The position numbers and the translations under genes were made by a program. Source: Amphibalanus amphitrite (taxonomy: Eukaryota; Arthropoda; Thecostraca; Balanomorpha; Balanidae). From it: a stretch of DNA of 64,000 bases. Positions within the stretch are counted from its first letter, which is position 1. The number at the start of each line of letters is the position of its first letter. Shown here one piece after another: positions 11,452 through 21,262 of this stretch. The notes below the pieces were generated by a model. That model was not told the DNA's origin. It did not search any database and saw nothing but the letters and a program-made list of their open reading frames with translations. The stretch spans positions 620,001-684,000 of the forward strand of contig NW_024881711.1 in the NCBI RefSeq assembly GCF_019059575.1, written 5' to 3'.

Positions 11452-12082
11452 CCCAACCATCACTATCGTTTGACATCGGCAAAAAAGCAAAAACGTCTTG
11501 CTTAATTCAACTCAAGATTGACAGCTTGAAAATGATGGTATAGTGTTATAATTTGGCATACCAATGCGCAAAGAAATGACGCAAACTTGTTGAAAATTTT
11601 GGCTCGTTATTTGCACTCGGATTTGATATATAGGCCTCCAAAGTTCGGAACGTTTTTTTTCTGGGCCACCCGGTATATGCCTGCTTTGTCGTATCATCAG
11701 AGAGCATCATCGATTAAAACACTGAAATAAATTCATAAAATGAAGATATTTGCTGTAAAAGAAATTAGGTGCAGATTTGGTCAAATTAGGTGCGTTCGCC
11801 GGATAGCCCGTCGTGAAAACGGCTATTATACCTAAATTATATCTTACTTAATAAATTATAAGTTGTCTGCGTGTCCGTCAGCCGTATGTGTCTTCTTGCG
11901 CCGGAACGGCGCCGCGTAGCGACGTGAAATTTATTGACCACAAACTTTGGGTGGGGCGGACCATCGTATCAAAAGATGGGCGCGATCGGACCACGGGTGC
12001 GGCGTAAGCGCGTGCATCTCTGCCCCAGGCTGGTCGCGGCCGGCTCTGAGCAGAGAGCACGCGCTTTAGGCTCAGTTGTTCG
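11452..12082. other. Unassigned spacer
   Basis: No gene, tandem array or transposon end was recognised in this ~630-bp stretch between two mobile elements. Confidence 0.4.
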
Positions 12083-12086
12083 CTTA

Positions 12087-13259
12087 ACCCTCGCCCCGTT
12101 GGGGGGGGGCCATTTTGCCCCCCCCCTGTGGTTTTTCCTGAATAGCAAGAAAACGGCGGCGCGCAGCGCCGCCAAATTTTCAGTACCTTCCCGGGCATCA
12201 ATTTGACACCTTCACACCAAATTTCAAGTCTTAGGTCACCTTAGGTCAGGAGTTATTGAGGTCAAACTGAGGTCATGTTCGAGCAAAAATGAGCAAAAAA
12301 CATGCAATCTTGAAACGCTCACCAAATCTACAGTTATCAAGCAATTTCAAAGTTCTTTATATGGTCTAGTAGACAAAAAGCGGCGCTACAAAACTGCTAT
12401 CTCGGATTTTCAAAATTTTTGGTTTTTGACCAAAATAAATTCAAAAAATTGATTTTTTTAGAAAAACATTGAAAAAATCCAAAAATTTTCCGAATTTCGA
12501 AAAAACCGGAATATATGTTATAGTCCCAGCGCTCTGCTATATACATACCAAATTTCAGATCGATATCTCGTTTTTTGGCCAAGTTATAGCGAAAAAACTG
12601 TTCAAAAATGATGACGTCAAATTTTTGAACTCAATTTTTAGCAATTCTAGACCACGTACGGCAAAACAAAGACCACCATTGAACTCCCCGTGACGAGCTG
12701 CATCGATTCGATACCCATTTTATGCAAAAATATTAACTTTGAAATTTGACCTAATTTGACCTGACCTTGACCTGACCTTGACCTGACCTTGATCAAAACG
12801 TGATCTAAAATGGCCCCAAAGGCTGCCTGACCCATATAATCGCATTTGTCATGTAAAATGGACCATAAAACATGTATCACACGACACTTTCATATTGTGA
12901 CCCCCCGTGACCTGACCTCTGTGACCTGACCTGGTATCAGTGACCTCAAATAGCAAAATATGTGTTTGAAGAACATTTCCCCATCGATGATTTTCAATGA
13001 AATGCATTTTACTCGATATTACAACGCATTTCTTGAAGTGCCTGTAAACGGTGAAAATTGGACCTTTGACCTGACCTGTGACGTCATCGGTTTGACCTAG
13101 GTCAATAAAATTGGGTCACAAGGTAGTTCCCCGTTGGGGCTATCCAACGCCGTTTACCGCTTGTCGCTTTGTTGCGTGGTTCTCGAGATCTTAGGGGGGG
13201 GGGCCAAAATGCCCCCCCCAACCGGGCGCGTTGCTCGGCAGAGCCCAACGGGGCGCGGG
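12087..13259. repeat. TTAA-type GGTCA-rich element, copy D (full length, 1173 bp)
   Basis: This is a complete-looking copy. TTAA occurs at 12083-12086 and 13260-13263. The ends are CCCTCGCCCCGTTGGG on the left and CCCAACGGGGCGCGGG on the right, an inverted repeat. Just inside each end is a G-run/C-run hairpin around CCATTTTG (left) and CCAAAATG (right). The body has many TGACC/GGTCA half-site words (12230-12275, 12750-12800, 12900-12950, 13060-13110). Fragments at 43132-43191 and 48864-49271 match its second half closely. Confidence 0.85.
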
Positions 13260-13427
13260 TTAAAAAACTGAGTGAAAAGCATCAGAACCGGGAGGTCGTT
13301 GACCTTTGACAACGAAGGCCGACACAAGGCACCGCTCGCCAAGAAGATTCGCCAGTAAATACAATTAATTTGTTTTTGCAATATCTCAGCCGTTTCTGGG
13401 CCGATTTAGCTGAAACTTGGACTGCCG

Positions 13428-13915
13428 GTGGTAGTGTAGTGTAGGGTAGGGTAGGGTAGGGTAGAGTAGGGTAGGGACTAGGAGTAGGGTTGGGTAGGGT
13501 AGGGGTAGGGGTAGGGTAGGGGTAGTGTAGGGTAGGGTAGGGTACGGTAGTGTAGGGGTAGGGGTAGGGTAGGGTAGGGAAGGTTAGGGTAGTGTAGGGG
13601 TAGGGTAGGGTAGGGTAGGGTAAGGGTAGGGTAGTGTAAGAGTAGGGTAGGGTAGGGTAGGGACTAGGGGTAGGGTTGGGTAGGGACTAGGGGTAGGGTT
13701 GGGTAGGGTAGGGTAGGGTAGGGTAGGGGTAGGGTAGGGATAGGGTATGGTATGGTAGGGTAGGGTAGGTTAGTGTAGGGTAGTGTAGGGGTAGGGTAGG
13801 GCAGGGTAGGGTAGGGGTAGGGTAAGGTAGTGTAGGGTAGGGTAGGGTAGGGTAGGGTAGGGCAGGGAAGGGTACGGGTAGGGTACGGGTAGTGTAGGGT
13901 AGGGTAGGGTAGGGT
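13428..13915 (+). repeat. TAGGG-type short tandem repeat
   Basis: Nearly 490 bp of GGGTA/GGGGTA units, mostly period 5 with interspersed 6-base units and occasional GTAGT or GGCAGG variants. The opposite strand reads as a Leu/Pro/Tyr-rich open frame, which is only a repeat translation. The unit differs from the arthropod telomere repeat TTAGG, so I call it an internal microsatellite. Confidence 0.95.
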
Positions 13916-14136
13916 TGAATTGAGTAACATCCTAACTTACAAAGGGCTCGAGCAACTCGCATGCATCACCATCATGCTTTACAGTTCAATTAAAAGCAGT
14001 TACCCAGTTCTACACAAATAACCAATAAAAATGCAAGTTTCTACACCCAAACTAATGCATCCGTTAATCATACATATCAAAACATACAGTTATCGCGTAA
14101 ACCTGTACCTCTAGTTGTTAATAGGTATTGTGTTAA
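13916..14136. other. Short unassigned spacer
   Basis: AT-rich and non-coding by eye; it lies between the TAGGG tract and the palindromic element. Confidence 0.3.
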
Positions 14137-14138
14137 TA

Positions 14139-14731
14139 CAGGGTGACACAAAAAAGTGGTCATCACCAAAATTCGAATAACTTCGGAAGTTTTATTCAGA
14201 TCATCACCAAACTTCGGCCACTTTAGGTCACACCTATGTAGCAGACATCCACCAAGTTTCAAGTCTTCACTACGAATACTTTTAGTACAGTGTGTGTTTT
14301 ACGGACGCTCCACAATGTGCTCCAGGTGAGCGCCCCGGCGCTGCAGGGCGTAGGCACACCTGCATCCGGCGGGCAAAGTTGCCGATAACCCGATAAGAAT
14401 AACGTTTCAGGGGTAGCACACCCCCTGAGCACTGTCTCCAGAGGCCATTGCACTCTGTAAAGTGCACAGCCATCGGGTTATCGACAACTTTGCCCGCCGG
14501 ATGCAAGTGTGCCTACGCCCTGCAGCGCCGTGGCGCTCACCTGGAGCACATTGTGGAGCGTCAGTAAAACACACACTGTACTAAAAGTATTCGTAGTGAA
14601 GACTTGAAACTTGGTGGATGTATGCTACATAGGTGTGACCTTAAGTGGCCGAAGTTTGGTGATGATCTGAATTATAAAACTTCCGAAGTTATTCGAAATT
14701 TGGTGATGACCGTTTTTTTTGTGTCACCCTG
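14139..14731. mobile_element. Palindromic mariner-like element (two inverted 3' ends joined tail to tail)
   Basis: The ends are CAGGGTGACACAAAAAA on the left and TTTTTTGTGTCACCCTG on the right, flanked by TA (14137-14138 and 14732-14733). The two halves are near-perfect inverted copies of about 260 bp around a short centre near 14420-14440. Each arm read outwards encodes a transposase tail of the IS630/Tc1/mariner type: ALQRRGAHLEHIVERQ and a stop on the plus strand near 14515-14570, and the mirror image on the minus strand. The catalytic domain is absent. The element can form a long hairpin. Confidence 0.8.
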
Positions 14732-14733
14732 TA

Positions 14734-15247
14734 TTATAGTAATACTATGCTCTTATTTATAGTCACCGTGATTATATTTTGTGTTTTTCATTATTGGGCG
14801 GCGTTGAGTATGAAAGATGAAATTCCCTACTTCCCCCTTATTTAGGGTTTGGAATGTGAAAAAGCTGAGGATGAAGATGGTGAAGCGCCAGAAGTTAGAG
14901 TAAAGATATGGACTATGGAGTCCAGCAGGAGTGAGGACGCCGTGAGGAAAACTGAAAATTGGGTGAAACGCTGAATCAAACGCGTCTTGGATCCCAGCTG
15001 GGACAATATCAAATGTTTCATTGTGGCTCGTTAAGATGCTTCGCGCATTTAAAGTGTCCGCTTTTTTGCGTGCAAATTATGTAGTAATAATGAGTACTCT
15101 GGCCATGTTCTGCAGCAATAAATACATTGGCATTGGAACGATACCTACCCTTGTTTAGTTGAATTACGTTGACAGCAAACGTAAGTGAACACGCAGTCAC
15201 TTAATTTTGCTTACTTTTGCTGTTGCTGTTAGTGAACACACAATCCG
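14734..15247. other. Unassigned spacer
   Basis: About 510 bp, non-coding by eye, with no repeat or transposon terminus recognised. Confidence 0.35.
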
Positions 15248-15249
15248 TA

Positions 15250-16197
15250 GGGGAAGTGGGGTAAGACGGGCACCTTAACTTTGGAGCCATTTTTCAGCCG
15301 GTTAGAAACATCATAGAAACGGGAAACTGAGTGAAAACCTTTTTTAGACATTTTACTTCCATTTGCCAGAAGATAAGACTTAGACCTGCTTCAACAAATA
15401 AACTGCAGCTACTTTTGCAAAACCTTGCAAAACCCCGTCTTACCCCACCCCAGGGGGTACGACGGTTACCTGGGTAGGGCAAGACAGCCAGCTTCTTTCA
15501 CCGACCAGCACAGCTCGCAACAAATGCCCGAGATTAGCCGCATTGATACAGTCGCTCGTTGGTCTCAAGTGCTTCGGAAATGGCAGTATACGAGTTTCGT
15601 GCAGAAGGCGTATGCTCGTATATAGGCCCCAGTTCAGAAGCCATGTAGAACCGTTTTTCTTATTCATTATTCGAGAATAAACTGTGCCGAAGGAATATTG
15701 CTAACATGTCTCTGAGTATCGGAATCGAACATATTCTTATTAGAAATGCTTCTTTTTTTCCTACAGCAGCAAAAATATTTTCACCATTACAGATCCATTG
15801 GATTCATAGTTGCCCGTCTTACCTCAAACTCAATGTCAGAAGTTCAGTACGATTTTTCGCTGTGGACGATTTGATGCAGACAAAGCAAATCCGCGGTAAA
15901 TGAACACTGGTGGTATATGAGTGTATCACGACTCACGAGTGATTGCGAGTTTTTAACTCCATAGTGCTGCACACAAAAGCTTGCACAATACATTATGAAT
16001 ATTTTCAATGAAATGCGTGTTTTAAAGAAATCAAAATAAAAGATTATCGACTGAACACAAATTCACCAGACTTCAATGGTGGTGTGTAGTGGGAAAGCCA
16101 ATTCTGGTCCCAATTTTTCTCGCTCGTGCGCTATTGGTTTGGTCTGCAGAAGGGGTGCCCGTCTTACCTACCCTGACCATCTTACCCCACTTTCTCC
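15250..16197. mobile_element. TA-flanked GGGGAA-type element (948 bp)
   Basis: The left end GGGGAAGTGGGGTAAGACGG is answered in inverse by a right end ending CTTACCCCACTTTCTCC. TA flanks both sides (15248-15249 and 16198-16199). Further copies of the CCCGTCTTACC word lie inside at about 15435, 15810 and 16158. No transposase frame was seen. It belongs with the elements at 30182, 33681 and 59851. Confidence 0.75.
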
Positions 16198-16539
16198 TAA
16201 ATATCTTTTTTGGAATTGGTTCTTCCGCTCAGAATGTTCAGTAAAACTTTGTCTGGGAAAATAAAAAAGCCCTAGGTCCAACTCGTTTCCCAAATACCTT
16301 CAACAGACAACATTAGCCGAGGCGGGCCGAAACCATTTCCCAAAAGCACGTGCTAATGTTAAAGGGATATCTCGGCATCTGTTAAAATTTAAAAAGTAGC
16401 CCGTCCAGCCCGGAGCAGGGGAAAGAGGCGTGGAGGAGAAGGATTTGTCTGTCTTGAGGATGGAAAACAAGGAACTTACGATTTTTATCCTTAATCAATA
16501 CGCCTTATGACTTGTCATTTTGAGCAGGAGCACCCGACG

Positions 16540-17158
16540 AGTCTGCGCTCCTGCACCTGCTATAGCCAGGCCGGACGGGCTTATCACGTGGCTCCGGCTG
16601 CCGACACGCCTGCGGCATCGCGGTCACGTGACGAACGCCGGCCCGGCCGCCAGCCAGCTCGTCATCGAGCGAGCCTATAGCAACGCCATGTTTGTAGTAG
16701 CCGCTCGCCATTACTTTTGCATGCCGAGGCATTCGTGTGCGGGCGGCGCGGCGGCCGGGCCGGTCGGAGGCGCGTGCCGCCCTTTCCTGAGCGCCGGAAG
16801 CCGGCCGCGAGTGCGGTGTGCGCGTGACCTGCTGACCTCCCTGAGGCCCGGCGGCCACCAAACACGAGTGTCGCGTGTGGCGTGTGCTGGCTCCCGGCGG
16901 GACGGGACGGACGGACGGCGCGCCGACTGACAGTCGGCGACCAACGGGCGTCGGCAGCGCACCGCCTCTGGGGACCGCGGCCGACAGCTGCCCTTCCCAT
17001 CGCTCAGTCGCTCATCAGCCGCAGCCGCTCGGCCCGCTAGAATTGATCAAACTTAAGTCGGAGTTTGAGGCTCTCCAGCGAGCGGGCCGCGTGCGCATCA
17101 CTACGCTTCGTCGAGAACGAGCGCTGATTGGCTGACGTCGGCACGCAGTTGACCCGAC
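16540..17158 (+). promoter_or_regulatory. CpG-rich upstream region of the host exon
   Basis: A GC- and CpG-rich block precedes the start codon at 17159. Open frames here on both strands are compositional. An inverted CCAAT-type ATTGG lies near 17127. No TATA box was recognised. By position it is the likely promoter and 5' untranslated region, but no start site can be placed from sequence alone. Confidence 0.4.
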
Positions 17159-18901
17159 ATGACCGGCGTCACTGCCGGCAGCGGCAGCAGTGGCCGCGCG
17201 GCCAGTGAGCACGCTGGCAGCCCGGTCGGCGGCCAGACTCGAGCCCAGACTGCCGAACGTCAGAAGCATACAGTCGTCGGGAAGCAGCAGTCGGCGTCTC
17301 GGCGAGACCCGCCACAAAAGCGGCAACAATCGCCGACGCCGACCGGGAGTGAGTCTCGGCGCGGGCTGTCGGCCATCAGGGAGCGGCCCGACTCGGCCGC
17401 TCAGCCGGACGCCGCTGCTCTGCCGGCCGACGGAGACGGAGCAGAGAGCTCCCCGCGCGACTCCGGCAACCACAGTCTGGCCGGAGAGGAGCCGGCCGAC
17501 CTGCCAGAGTCCTCCGACTGCGCGCCCTCCGACGGCCAGCAGCCCTGCCGCGGCAAGGAGACGGGGCCGAGTCAGCGGGAGCACACCGAGGCAGAGCAGA
17601 GTCAGCGGGAGCACACCGAGGCAGAGCAGAGTCACCGGGAGCACAGCGAGGCAGAGCAGAGTCACCGGGAGCACACCGAGGCAGAGCAGAGTCACCGGGA
17701 GCACAGCAAGGCAGAGCAGAGTCACCGGGAGCACAGCAAGGCAGAGCACAGCGGCTCTGAGCGGAGCCACAGAGTACCCGAGCAGTCTCAGCACCCACAG
17801 ACAGCCGCTGGCATAGAGCTTCGTGACTCAGAGCACGGCGAAAGCTGCATCGAGCACCTAGAACAAACAGAATTCAAAGCACATTTCAAAGACGAACAAC
17901 AGAAGAGACCAGATCATCGGTCAGCACACAAAACATCAAAGCCAGGGAGCAGAGCATCCTCAAAACAGGGACAACGAGCTACATCAAAACCAACATCGCG
18001 ATCATCATCGAAGCAAAGTCAAAGGACACTGCCAAAGGAAGATAACAGAACGTCTTCAAAGCAAAGTCGTAGGGCATCGTCGAAGGAAGACCTTCAAAGG
18101 AAAGAGACCAGGCCCTCTTCGAAGCAGTCTGAAGTGTTATCGCAGGGGGCGGAACATCACTCCTCAAACAGAGATCGACAGCCGTTCTACTGTGCACAAG
18201 AGCAGTTCAGCGACTCCGGCTCTGGGGACAGGCGGCCGCTCACAGAGCCGGATCCAGACCAGGCTGAAGACCGCGGGCCGTCGGTGCCGGACGCGGGCGC
18301 CACGGCCCTGTCGGGTGACATGGAGGTGCTGCGCGCGGCCGAGACTATAGCGCTGGAGAGCCGATCCGAGGCGGACCGCTCGCGCTCCATGTCGCTCGAG
18401 CAAGTCATTATCGAGAAGTACCACGAGGAGTCGGATGCGGAGGACAGCACGAGCCCGTACCGCAGCGCCGTAGAGGTGCCAGCTCTGCTGACGGATCTGG
18501 AGGAGCCGCAGCGCGCCTCCGACAGGCGCGCGGCACACAGCCAGCCCACACCAGCGCCGGCAGACACCAACAACCAGAAGCGCGCATTTCCAGCGCCGCA
18601 AATAAACCATCCGAAGCCGAGGGAGAACGGCCAAAGTAATGAAGGTTACGCCTCTTCCAATGCCATCCAGCACGGCCCACTACGGGCCGAGTCTAGAAAG
18701 ACGACGGTCAAAGGCCAGCAGAACCGGAAGCCTTCTCAGCTACGGCGCTCCAGGCCAGTCGCTCGCAGTCACGAGGACCTGCGAGAGGAATTGGAGAACG
18801 GCGGCAGCGGCAAACCGGCCACTCTGCGCCTCCCGGAGGACACGGGCACCCTGCAGAAGAGCGCTTCGCTCGTGAACCTGCCGCGCAACCCGTCAGCCCT
18901 G
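17159..18901 (+). CDS. Putative host gene, first coding exon of an unrecognised disordered protein
   Basis: An ATG at 17159 opens 581 codons, and the frame stays open to 18973. I place the exon end at 18901 because a strong donor, GTGAGT, follows at 18902 and the sequence downstream loses coding character. The protein is low-complexity and hydrophilic: Ser/Gly/Arg-rich at the N terminus, six or seven 10-residue repeats of the SQREHTEAEQ type (residues about 138-200), then Ser/Lys-rich SSKQSQR-like repeats (residues about 255-330), then a more complex acidic part with MSLEQVIIEKYHEESDAED near residues 414-432 and TLQKSASLVNLPRN near the end. No domain, signal peptide or membrane segment was seen. 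It is not transposon-like and lies in the window's only CpG-rich unique block, so I infer a host gene continuing beyond the donor. I could not find the next exon. Function unknown. Confidence 0.6.
17572..17755 (+). repeat. 30-bp coding tandem repeat
   Basis: The unit AGTCACCGGGAGCACAGCGA plus GGCAGAGCAG (30 bp) occurs about six times with few changes. It encodes a 10-residue repeat in the host exon. Because 30 is a multiple of three, the array is open in all frames, which accounts for the overlapping frames on both strands. Confidence 0.9.
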
Positions 18902-19769
18902 GTGAGTGTGCTGGATGGTGACTGGGATGGCGCAGCTTGGGCTGCCTCTGGGACAATCACGTGTATAGCGTGATCGAGCGTATATGATAATCAGGCGGTT
19001 TTTGACAGGGATGTCCGGACTCCCGAGGCGCAGATTGCAGTAGTGGCGCTTTTTGGCGTAAGGCGGAGCCTGTCTGACGGCTTTGACCCATTTTCGGCGC
19101 GATATCTACACAGACTAACTCGCTATGCAAACATTCCAAGGGTGTTAGAAAGGGCTTCCGTCTGTCCGTAGCACGGAATCTGGCGGCGGTCGCCTGAGAG
19201 TGGCAATGTTACGGCACTAACGGTCAGAGACCAAACACGGCCGCATGTCACCGGCGTAATCCGACATCCTTGAGCTGCCGCGCTCAGATCGATCCGGAGC
19301 GATTAGGCGCGCCCCAGTTTACTTATCACCGAGATTTGCATTGAATATTAATGAACAGTCTGGGAGGCAATTTCTCTTCGTTAGCGTTTCTCTTCGTTCG
19401 TTAGCGGTATATTAAGAGGGTGGCCTCAATTCGTAGCTTCTCTGTGTGGACGTTGGATTATATTGATATTCTTGTCCTAGATGGACTCCAGTTGGGCATG
19501 CTTTACTTATGAACCTTATCGCGTTGTGCATACATTGTACGGTACACACCATGGTCGACACGGATCAACCGAGATCGATCGCCGCCCTGTTAAAACGCGC
19601 CTCGCCACACAGATATTTCGTACAGAATCCAATTAACTAGTAAAATTTTACTAAGTAGCTATTTATAATTTTCTTACCAGTTTAGCGTCTACGAATCATA
19701 GCACCAGTGAAACGCCTTTTGGGGCGACCAACGAAGCGAGCGAGAGGGTGGGCCTTGCACCTGCGAAGC
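18902..19769. other. Probable intron or flank of the host gene
   Basis: It follows the GTGAGT donor at 18902. It is non-coding by eye, with no transposon end recognised until the TTAA-type fragment that starts near 19770. Confidence 0.35.
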
Positions 19770-19981
19770 AGTCTCGAATTTTCGAAATTTTGAAAATTTT
19801 GAAAGCTATATTTTTACAATCACAAAAAGTATATTTTTTCAAAAAGTTTTTGATTTTTCGTAAAAACCGGAATATATGTGATAGAACACACACTGATGAA
19901 CTCCTCTAGCAAGTTTTACCCCAATATCTTCAAAAATAGCCATATTATTTGCATTATTGTCAAAATTTTACAATTATATAC
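19770..19981. repeat. TTAA-type GGTCA-rich element, copy E, left piece
   Basis: Sequence around 19858-19885 (AAAACCGGAATATATG and neighbours) matches copies at about 12500 and 51410. The piece is cut at TATAC (19977-19981), where the BEL provirus inserted, and resumes at 29477. Its left boundary is approximate and no TTAA end is visible. Confidence 0.5.
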
Positions 19982-21024
19982 TGTAGATGCAGATGGCCCC
20001 CGGCCACTGCTCGCGCCACCATCGCCCGCATCTGCTCCCTGCCACCCCTCGGTCACCTGGCCACCTCAGAGACTTGGCCGTGGACAGATCTGTATTGGAC
20101 CGCTCTGGATCCCGTCTTCGATCATTTGATTGTTACTGCAAACACATCCACACAATACGAGCTCGAGTCAAATACCAGTTGGCACGATGCAAAATGGGTC
20201 ACAACACAGCTCGGGGTCCAAGAACTCTGTTTAACATTCTACAAGTAAGTAAATAAATCAAGCAATACACAGCAGACGTTGAGGTATCGAAATTCAAAGC
20301 AAAGATAGACAATGAGCATCTTTAGTGATAACATACCGGCTTATCCAGTCTCTGGCGCGCTGCCAAACGACCACGGCGACCGAACTCACGAGGCCACCAG
20401 GGCAGCCTCCACAAACAAGCTCCACAGCTTGTCCTCCCCGAATCGGGGGCAACCGAGCCACTGTCCCGGAGAATCGAACATATCAGCTCATATAAACCGG
20501 TTTTCACATTAAAGTTATACAACAAAACAAATATTCATCACATAAATTCAACTGAGTAGTTACCATATTAGATTCAGCAGTTACAAACCTCTAGAACCTC
20601 ACTCACCGGTACCAAAATCCGGAGCACCCGCAACACATCCGCCTCCAATCATGGCGGGGAACGAAAAGACCGCCTTCCGCGCAGTCGGACTCGACATCAG
20701 AACCGGTCACGTGACTGCCAGCGCGGCATTCGAAATTCCGGAAAACACAATATCCGCTTACAACCAGCACAATCGGTGCCCTACGAGATAGTACAAATAT
20801 TCCAATGATATTTCAAAAGCAATTAATTAACAACGCCATCTAATTAATGAAAACACGCGCACTATATCCCTACGCACAAGCGTTCAGCGGCCCGCCGCTC
20901 CAACGCGCACTTCGGCTCCTAGAGCCGCCGGTTTTATCGGGAAACGAGCACGAAGGATATGTGAAACGGGTCGGAAGACGGACAAGCTGCAGGAAAGGAT
21001 AGGATAGGACGGGCGCCATCTACA
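19982..21024 (-). repeat. 3' LTR of the BEL/Pao provirus (1043 bp)
   Basis: The TGTAGATG...CATCTACA boundaries match the other LTR, and TATAC lies immediately outside. This is the uninterrupted LTR. Small open frames here are duplicated at +7780 in the other LTR and are not genes. Confidence 0.93.
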
Positions 21025-21036
21025 CTCCCCCCTTCG
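21025..21036 (-). other. Polypurine tract of the BEL/Pao provirus
   Basis: On the minus strand AAGGGGGGAG lies directly against the 3' LTR. This is the position of the plus-strand primer in LTR retroelements. Confidence 0.75.
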
Positions 21037-21262
21037 AATGACTGAGGCATTCGAAGCACAGGAGCGCCCGTCAAGCTGACAACCTCTACAAACCTGACGA
21101 TCCGTCCACGAAAAAAAAAAAATATTTATATATATATATCTACCACCACACAACACTGAACCGATGAGCGTCCCGCTCACACTCTACCTATCCTACCTTA
21201 CCGAGCCTGATCAGCCCTGTGGCTGACGGCAGCCTATTTCTAGACGGCACCTTACTTCTAAC

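Noticed and set aside
13428..13915. A true chromosome end
   Set aside because: The tract is internal, its unit is TAGGG and not the arthropod TTAGG, and it is followed by ordinary sequence on both sides.
13664..13962. Open frames reading as Tyr-Pro-Thr-Leu repeats
   Set aside because: These are direct translation of the TAGGG tract; no start context and no protein family.
16505..18680. Open frames antisense to the host exon and CpG-rich region
   Set aside because: They are shadows caused by high GC content and the 30-bp repeat; the plus-strand frame is longer and ends at a credible donor.
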